Source of the DNA: UBA10649 sp963793105
GTDB taxonomy: Bacteria > Actinomycetota > Actinomycetes > S36-B12
DNA: 10,627 nt
Direction: 5' to 3'
Assembly: GCA_963793105.1 (NCBI GenBank)
Contig: CAWBZB010000009.1
Span: forward strand, 1 to 10,627
A model generated the notes under the pieces. That model worked only from the letters and a program-made list of their open reading frames with translations, was not told the origin of the DNA and searched no databases. The position numbers and the translations under genes were made by a program. Positions 6,605 to 10,627 of this stretch are shown in pieces. Position 1 is the first letter of the stretch, and every line of letters begins with the position of its first letter.

Positions 6605-6675
6605 CATCGACCAGCCAGTGACGCCCGGCGACAGCCATCTCGCTCCGTGACGTCCCGCCCCCTCGGAGAACGCCA
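6605..6675 (+). other. Short intergenic region before the lipoprotein gene
   Basis: Seventy-one bases between the probable anti-sigma gene and the lipoprotein hydrolase. The ribosome site GGAGAA (6665-6670) lies 5 nt before the GTG start at 6676. I see no convincing promoter or terminator, so the lipoprotein gene is probably transcribed with the ECF unit. Confidence 0.4.
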
Positions 6676-7911
6676 GTGAACCGCTTCCTTGTGACTTCGC
6701 TCGTGATCGGGATCGTCGCCGGCTGCGGGAGCTCGGGGTCCGCAGCATCGTCAGGCTCGACCATGACGCCGGGCGCCACGGCCACAGCGGCCTCCGTTCA
6801 GCCGTCGGTCGCTCCGACGGCTGCCGTGACTGGACGTCCCACGCCGCCGGCGACGCGCCGCCCAGATCCTTTCCCGGCCGGTGCCTTCGCGGCGCTGAGC
6901 AACGACCCCGTCCCGGAAGATGTGGCAGCGAAGTTCCAGGCGATCCTGGCCGACATGGCCGGTGCAGGCGGGATCGCAGCCACCTTGATGACTCCCGAGG
7001 GAACGTGGAGCGGGGCGGCCGGCATGGCTGACGGTGTGGACGACCTCCAGATCGACAGCCAGTTCGGCATCGCCAGCGGCACGAAACCGGTCATCGCGGC
7101 GCAGGTGATGCAGCTCGTGGAGGCGGGAGAGGTCTCGCTCGACGCGCCAGCCACCGAGTACCTCCCTGCCGACTTCACCTTCGACACCAACGGAGGGACG
7201 ATCCGCCAGCTCCTCAGCATGCGATCCGGGATCCCGGATTGGTACGGCGACGCCATGGAGCAGCGCATTTCGGCGGACAGGAGTCGCGTCTGGGAGTCCG
7301 ACGAGATCCTCGAGCTCGTTCATCCGGCTCGCCGGCCACTCGGTACCTTGGAATACGCGGACACCAACTACAACCTGCTCGGGCTCGTCATCGAGCACGT
7401 TCGCAAGCGACCGCTTGTCGACGTCCTGCGCGATGGCGTCCTCCGCGTCGAGGGGACCGAGCGGCTCATCTACCAGCCCGACGAGGCCCCGACCGACCCC
7501 ATGGCCATGCCGCGCGGCGAGTCACGCGACGCGCTTGAGCAGGGCGGCGGCTACCTTCCATCGATCTCGGATGCGAGCTCCGGAGGTGCTGCGGCTGCCA
7601 TCGCGTCCGACTCGGCCTCGCTCGCACGCTGGTGGCGGGCGTTCTGCGCCGGCGAGATCGTCTCGCAAGCGTCGCTGACCGACATGTCGACGTTCGACGA
7701 CGGCGCGGAGGACCACTACGGGCTCGGGCTGTTCAACCCCGCGCGCGGATTCGCGCGGGGCGTGGGCCACCTGGGTGCGAACTTCGGCTACATCTCGTCG
7801 GCTGGGTGCCTGACCGAGGACCACGTGGTCTTCGCCGTGCTGACCAATGAGCGGACCGGTCACGGTCCGGACCTGGCCACACCGCTGCTGATGGCGGCGC
7901 TTTCGGACTGA
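6676..7911 (+). CDS. Lipoprotein serine hydrolase, DD-carboxypeptidase/beta-lactamase fold
   Basis: Secreted, lipid-anchored serine hydrolase of 411 aa. The GTG start at 6676 follows GGAGAA. The signal peptide MNRFLVTSLVIGIVAGC ends in a lipobox (V-A-G-C17), and a low-complexity Ser/Ala/Thr/Pro tether runs to about residue 65. The catalytic domain is of the PF00144 type. It has S134-G-T-K137 (SxxK), and IRQLLSMRSGIPDW (176-189), the usual LL.HTSG(I/L) stretch. The tyrosine box is Y227-A-D229 in LEYADTNYNLLGLVIE, where the family norm is Y-S-N. The third box is H365-L-G367. The H-x-G box and SxTK context are like Streptomyces R61 DD-peptidase. The Asn-to-Asp change in the second box could alter activity. 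Lying after the ECF and probable anti-sigma genes, it may be a regulon member acting on peptidoglycan or a related amide or ester; this is inferred. Confidence 0.9.
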   Translation: MNRFLVTSLVIGIVAGCGSSGSAASSGSTMTPGATATAASVQPSVAPTAAVTGRPTPPATRRPDPFPAGAFAALSNDPVPEDVAAKFQAILADMAGAGGIAATLMTPEGTWSGAAGMADGVDDLQIDSQFGIASGTKPVIAAQVMQLVEAGEVSLDAPATEYLPADFTFDTNGGTIRQLLSMRSGIPDWYGDAMEQRISADRSRVWESDEILELVHPARRPLGTLEYADTNYNLLGLVIEHVRKRPLVDVLRDGVLRVEGTERLIYQPDEAPTDPMAMPRGESRDALEQGGGYLPSISDASSGGAAAAIASDSASLARWWRAFCAGEIVSQASLTDMSTFDDGAEDHYGLGLFNPARGFARGVGHLGANFGYISSAGCLTEDHVVFAVLTNERTGHGPDLATPLLMAALSD

Positions 7912-7915
7912 CCCG

Positions 7916-7957
7916 GCGGGCGGCAGCGCGACCGCGCAGGGAGCCTGCGGCGCCCGC
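7916..7957. terminator. Imperfect GC hairpin between convergent genes
   Basis: GCGGGC (7916-7921) pairs with GCCCGC (7952-7957) and GCAG (7923-7926) with CTGC (7945-7948), with a small asymmetric internal loop. It starts 5 nt after the lipoprotein stop and lies between this gene and the convergent gene that ends at 8029. No T-run is present on either side, so termination is only suggested by position. Confidence 0.3.
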
Positions 7958-8028
7958 GCCCACGACGGGGAACAGGGGAGATGGCGCGCCCGACCGGAGT
8001 CGTGCACGGAGACGCCAGACCGCTGTCG

Positions 8029-8517
8029 TCAGGCTCCCGCTCGCTTCGCGACCGACTGGGTCCCGATCGCGGCAGCCAACGAGTCGACCCAGGTGTCGAG
8101 CGCTGCCGAGAACGCCGACCCGAGCATGCTGGTGTTCGGTCTCGGCAGGCCCGCTGCCATCAGAGCGTCCCGGAGCGTGTCGACGGTCGCGCGCCCCTCG
8201 ATTGCCCTGACGGAGTCCGGGGCGCCCTCGACCCGCTCCGCCAGGTTGAGCGCGGCCAGCACGCACCGCCACCGTGAGGTCTCGTCGCGCGCCGGCACAC
8301 CACCCGGCGGCAGCCAGGACCGGAACGGGGCTCCATCCGCGAGCCGCACCTTCACCTTCGGCTTCACGTCGATGTTCGTCGCGGACGCCGGACGCGATGC
8401 CGAGTACGTCGTGGCTCGGCTCGCCGACCGTTCTGCGGCGACGACGCCAAGGCGCGGCATGCGCGCGGCGGTGATTGCCCCGTAGCCCCTACCCTTGAGC
8501 ATGGGCCACGATTTCAT
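8029..8517 (-). CDS. Hypothetical protein
   Basis: Minus-strand frame of up to 162 aa that I do not recognise. The C-terminal 110 residues look like a genuine soluble protein, with good codon usage and alternating hydrophobic and charged helices: VKVRLADGAPFRSWLPPGG, then RWRCVLAALNLAERVEGAPDSVRAIEG, then TVDTLRDALMAAGLPRP and ALDTWVDSLAAAIG. There is no signal peptide or membrane span. The first 40 residues are Ser/Ala/Arg-rich and less convincing, and the true start may be the ATG at 8460 or later; no candidate has a good ribosome site. A plus-strand frame (8093-8485) has mirrored third positions and equally high GC3, but its Ser/Thr/Arg-rich product is less protein-like. The gene lies downstream of the monooxygenase gene on the same strand, about 95 nt away, with a zinc-ribbon remnant between them. 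Confidence 0.5.
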   Translation of the reverse strand: MKSWPMLKGRGYGAITAARMPRLGVVAAERSASRATTYSASRPASATNIDVKPKVKVRLADGAPFRSWLPPGGVPARDETSRWRCVLAALNLAERVEGAPDSVRAIEGRATVDTLRDALMAAGLPRPNTSMLGSAFSAALDTWVDSLAAAIGTQSVAKRAGA

Positions 8518-8650
8518 CTATCAGACGTCCCGGACGGTCTGTGGTGTCCTCACGAGCCGACCGGGCACTCGGCGCACTTCTCCTGGCCGAGGGCAACAGG
8601 ACCGGTATCGTCCTACGAACGAAATGCGGTCGACTCGCGCCGCTCGATGA
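8501..8650 (+). pseudogene. Degraded zinc-ribbon fragment (left copy)
   Basis: A 49-codon frame from ATG 8501 to TGA 8648-8650 contains RTVCGVLTSRPGTRR, matching TVCGVVTSRAGSRC in the right copy at 9938-10100. The DNA of the core (8534-8576) matches 9986-10028 at 37 of 43 bases, including 15 in a row. The first Cys (to Arg) and the second-knuckle Cys and His are lost, so it cannot bind zinc as the intact type would. It overlaps the 5' end of the hypothetical gene and the 3' end of the monooxygenase gene on the opposite strand. It is probably a dead remnant. Confidence 0.5.
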
Positions 8651-9848
8651 TGGCTCGGGCGACGACAGGGGCGTCTTCGACGACTCCGAGCAGCAGTGAC
8701 GACTTGCGCTTGCGAAGAAAGTGCACCCCCATGAAGTAGAGCCCATCGATCACGCTGCTCGCGCCATCCTGCTGAATAGGAAAGCCCAGATCATCGAACG
8801 CGTCCGGCCAGGGAAGCCAGTCACGATAGGCGGGACGGAAGCCCCCCGCGAAGATGACGGCGCCGATGTCGGCCAATGGCAGTTCCTCAGGAGCACCGGG
8901 CGCGAACGGTTCCGGATCGGAGATCTCCGGGGCCGGCAACCCCTGGGCCGCGGCGGTCCTGCGGAACAGGTCCATCAACTCCCGGTAGCGATCATCGGCC
9001 CAGGCGACGCTCTCGACGAGGTCGGGAGCGAACCGGGCCGTGGTGCCGCTGGCACCGAGAAAACGACCGGTGAGGGTGACGCCCATTGCCCGGAGCGTCC
9101 GAAGGTGCAGGTCGTGTCCGCCCCCATGACCGGTCGCGGTGATGTTCGCCCCGAGACGGGCAGAAGGGCTCGGGAGGGAGGCAACGGCCGCGTCGAGGAA
9201 GCCGGACTCGACGAGCCACCAGACCAGATCCCGACCGCCGATGCGGCGCGGAGCCCAGGCCGCCCGGCCACACGCCAGCACGACGTCGCGACCGGCTTCG
9301 TGCAACTCCTCCGCGATCTGGCAGCCGGACTGGCCGCTCCCGACCACGAGGACGCCGCCCGCCGGCAGCGATCCGGCGTGGGCGTAGTCTTCGACGTCGA
9401 TCTGCAGGAGCTCGGGCGACAGGCTGGCTGCCCCAGCCGGCCGATGCGGTCGCTGGAACGCACCGTTGGCGAGGACGAGGCTCCCCGCGTGGATCGTCCC
9501 CGCAGTCGTGGCGAGCCTGAAGCCGCCACCCGGATCCGACTCGATCGACCGGACCTCCACCCCTTCTCGGACGGGAGCCCCGAAGCTCTCCGCGTAGCGT
9601 TCCAGGAAGGCCACGATCTCATCGCGCAGCATGAAGCCGCCGGGGTCGTCGCCGTCATAGGCGGTACCTGGGAGCTGGACGGTCCAGTTCGGTGTCACCA
9701 GGCAGAAGCTGTCCCACCGGCTCCGCCACGTCTGGCCGACTCGGCCACGCTCGAGGACCACATGCTCGATCCCCGCACGCGAGAGCTCGTGGCTCAGGCC
9801 TAGCCCAGCCTGCCCGCCGCCCACGATCGCCACGTCGATGCGTTCCAC
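8613..9848 (-). CDS. FAD-dependent monooxygenase-like oxidoreductase (CzcO/FMO type)
   Basis: Flavoprotein of 411 aa with two nucleotide-binding Rossmann motifs: FAD-binding G10-G-G-Q-A-G15 in VAIVGGGQAGLGLSHEL, and NADPH-binding G170-S-G-Q-S-G175 in GVLVVGSGQSGCQIAEEL. This is the layout of the CzcO/YpeO-type flavin-containing monooxygenases (COG2072). WRSRWDSFCLVTPNW (41-55) after the first fold is also typical, as is the C-terminal IDGLYFMGVHFLRKRKSSLLLGVVEDA. The full Baeyer-Villiger fingerprint FxGxxxHxxxW is not seen, so N-, S- or other hydroxylation or a simple oxidase role is possible. The substrate is unknown. The start is GTG at 9848, chosen because the Rossmann beta-strand follows directly; the ribosome site is poor. 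The gene stands alone, flanked on both sides by same-orientation zinc-ribbon fragments, and may have arrived by transfer. Confidence 0.9.
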   Translation of the reverse strand: MERIDVAIVGGGQAGLGLSHELSRAGIEHVVLERGRVGQTWRSRWDSFCLVTPNWTVQLPGTAYDGDDPGGFMLRDEIVAFLERYAESFGAPVREGVEVRSIESDPGGGFRLATTAGTIHAGSLVLANGAFQRPHRPAGAASLSPELLQIDVEDYAHAGSLPAGGVLVVGSGQSGCQIAEELHEAGRDVVLACGRAAWAPRRIGGRDLVWWLVESGFLDAAVASLPSPSARLGANITATGHGGGHDLHLRTLRAMGVTLTGRFLGASGTTARFAPDLVESVAWADDRYRELMDLFRRTAAAQGLPAPEISDPEPFAPGAPEELPLADIGAVIFAGGFRPAYRDWLPWPDAFDDLGFPIQQDGASSVIDGLYFMGVHFLRKRKSSLLLGVVEDAPVVARAIIERRESTAFRS

Positions 9849-9937
9849 AGTGCGACGAAGGTAACACTGCGTCTCGGCGGCCCGTGGCAGCTCGCTTCGC
9901 GACCGGGCTGACCCGGCAGGCGTAGCACCGCAGGCGG

Positions 9938-10100
9938 ATGGACCGCAGCAGCCAGCCCGCAGACGATCTGCGGGTGAAGCTGTGCACGGTCTGTGGTGTC
10001 GTCACCAGCCGCGCGGGCAGTCGGTGCAACACGCACGCCCGGCAGTCCTACCTCGGCGGGCGGGGCAGGCCGCGCCGGTGGTGCGATGCCCACCATCCGC
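9938..10100 (+). pseudogene. Zinc-ribbon domain like HNH-nuclease N-termini (right copy, probably truncated)
   Basis: From ATG 9938 the frame reads MDRSSQPADDLRVKLCTVCG, then VVTSRAGSRCNTHAR, then a Gly/Arg-rich GGRGRPRRWCDAHHP. C-x-x-C plus C-x3-H, and a further C-x2-HH, are potential zinc ligands. Short ribbons of this form followed by an R/G-rich linker start many HNH endonucleases of high-GC bacteria, but no HNH catalytic motif (DHxxP..N) follows here. Third-position GC is high to about 10095 and then falls, while the frame happens to stay open to the window edge, so I read this as a truncated gene. GTG 9974 is an alternative start. It is divergent from the monooxygenase gene, with 89 nt between the starts. 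Confidence 0.5.
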
Positions 10101-10411
10101 GTCCTTTGCGTCTTCGCCCGCGGGCGCCCGATGGCGCCGACCCCGCCCGTAGGCCCTCGAGTCGGACTCGCGTCGAGATTCCGCCCCGCGACCTCGCCCA
10201 GGTTCACCCGTGCGAGCCCACCTCGGGCCCGGCTGCCGCGATGACCCAGCCGGCGGCCACACGCTCGACGCAACGGAGTCGCGCCCCAGGCTGGCGTCCG
10301 GGGCCCGAGGCTGCGCTGGAGGCCGGCAAGCTACCGGGGTCGTCGCCCGGTTCTGGTCGCGCTCGCCAGCGGCCGGCCTCGCCCGAGCCGGCGCGGGCCA
10401 AGCCGTTCGCG
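10101..10411. other. About 310 bases with no supportable gene
   Basis: Several short frames on both strands are open, but all products are Arg/Pro/Gly-rich with no recognisable motif or ribosome site. The stretch lies between the zinc-ribbon fragment and the 3' end of the dehydrogenase gene. It may be the decayed remainder of the zinc-ribbon gene. I see no T-tailed terminator for the dehydrogenase gene. Confidence 0.4.
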
Positions 10412-10627
10412 CTACGTCACAGCGATGATCACGTTGCCGCGCTTGTGCCCGCTGTCGACGTACCGATGCGCCTCGACGATGTCGTTCAGGGCATAGGTGC
10501 GGTCGATCACCGGCACGATCTCACCCGTCGTGGCCAGCTCGCCGAGCAGCACGAGGTCGTCGCGCCGAAGCGCCGGCCTCCAGTCGTCGACCGAGACGCA
10601 GGCGCCGCCGGGAGCCAGCACCTGCCG
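10412..10627 (-). CDS. Zinc-type alcohol dehydrogenase/quinone reductase family (MDR), C-terminal part
   Basis: The last 71 codons of a minus-strand gene whose 5' part lies beyond the window edge. The sequence VLAPGGACVSVDD is the end of the Rossmann NAD(P)-binding domain (the K.GG.vv strand). GEIVPVIDRTYALNDIVEAHRYVDSGHKRGNVIIAV is the canonical C-terminus of medium-chain dehydrogenase/reductase enzymes of the NADPH:quinone oxidoreductase (Qor-like) group. The GTG at 10621 is internal, because the frame continues upstream to the edge without a stop. These enzymes reduce or oxidise carbonyl or quinone substrates with NAD(P)H. Neither the catalytic nor the zinc-binding part is visible, so the exact class cannot be given. 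Confidence 0.88.
   Translation of the reverse strand, partial: RQVLAPGGACVSVDDWRPALRRDDLVLLGELATTGEIVPVIDRTYALNDIVEAHRYVDSGHKRGNVIIAVT

Noticed and set aside
5960..6748. Minus-strand frame opposite the probable anti-sigma gene
   Set aside because: Antisense shadow; the plus-strand gene has a ribosome site, coupling to the sigma gene and a clear membrane span.
8721..9803. Plus-strand frame of 360 codons opposite the FAD gene
   Set aside because: Both Rossmann motifs are on the minus strand; the plus product is an Arg/Gly/Asp-rich shadow.
8534..10028. Insertion sequence or composite transposon around the monooxygenase
   Set aside because: The flanking copies are short, degraded and encode a zinc ribbon; there is no transposase, no terminal inverted repeats and no target duplication that I can see.
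9938..10627. A full HNH endonuclease gene running to the window edge
   Set aside because: No HNH catalytic motif follows the zinc ribbon, codon usage decays after about 10095, and the last part is antisense to the dehydrogenase gene.

Overview
The window is GC-rich throughout (roughly 70% by eye), with strong G/C preference at third codon positions, many GTG starts and several 4-8 nt gene overlaps. It carries no rRNA, tRNA, CRISPR array or recognisable insertion sequence. The style, and especially the ECF sigma factor paired with a zinc-less, single-membrane-span partner, suggests a soil or freshwater high-GC bacterium. Chloroflexota (Limnocylindria-like) is my best guess and an actinobacterium the alternative. 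This taxonomic call is an inference, not a database result.

Region 1 (about 130-5043) is one divergent locus. To the left, on the minus strand, run a six-span DUF998 membrane protein, an ABC-2 type ATPase and its permease (DrrAB-like exporter). To the right, on the plus strand, run a TetR/AcrR repressor with a WHG-type C-terminus, an RDD membrane protein and a membrane-anchored serine hydrolase of the beta-lactamase/PBP fold. The three plus-strand genes overlap by 4 nt each. Between the two arms lies a perfect 17-bp palindrome (2695-2711). It fills the spacer of a leftward promoter and lies just after the -10 of a rightward one, so one repressor could control both arms. The arrangement looks like a regulated export and envelope-response module. 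The leftward transcript begins with a strong ribosome binding site at 2642, and the DNA there shows a frame switch before the DUF998 start.

Region 2 (about 5044-7911) is a second envelope-signalling unit: an ECF sigma factor, a partner that is probably its anti-sigma factor (ATGA overlap), and a lipoprotein serine hydrolase of the DD-peptidase/beta-lactamase fold. Each of the two adjacent modules therefore pairs a transcription regulator with an extracytoplasmic SxxK hydrolase.

Region 3 (about 7912-10627) looks accessory. It has an unrecognised minus-strand gene (8029-8517), an FAD-dependent monooxygenase-like gene on the minus strand (8613-9848), and the 3' end of a zinc-type/quinone-reductase alcohol dehydrogenase family gene cut by the window edge (10412-10627, minus). 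The monooxygenase is flanked by two direct copies of a short sequence encoding a CxxC-type zinc ribbon like that at the N-terminus of some HNH nucleases. The left copy is degraded, and the right copy loses its coding character after about 50-55 codons. About 300 bases (10101-10411) next to the right copy hold no gene I can support.
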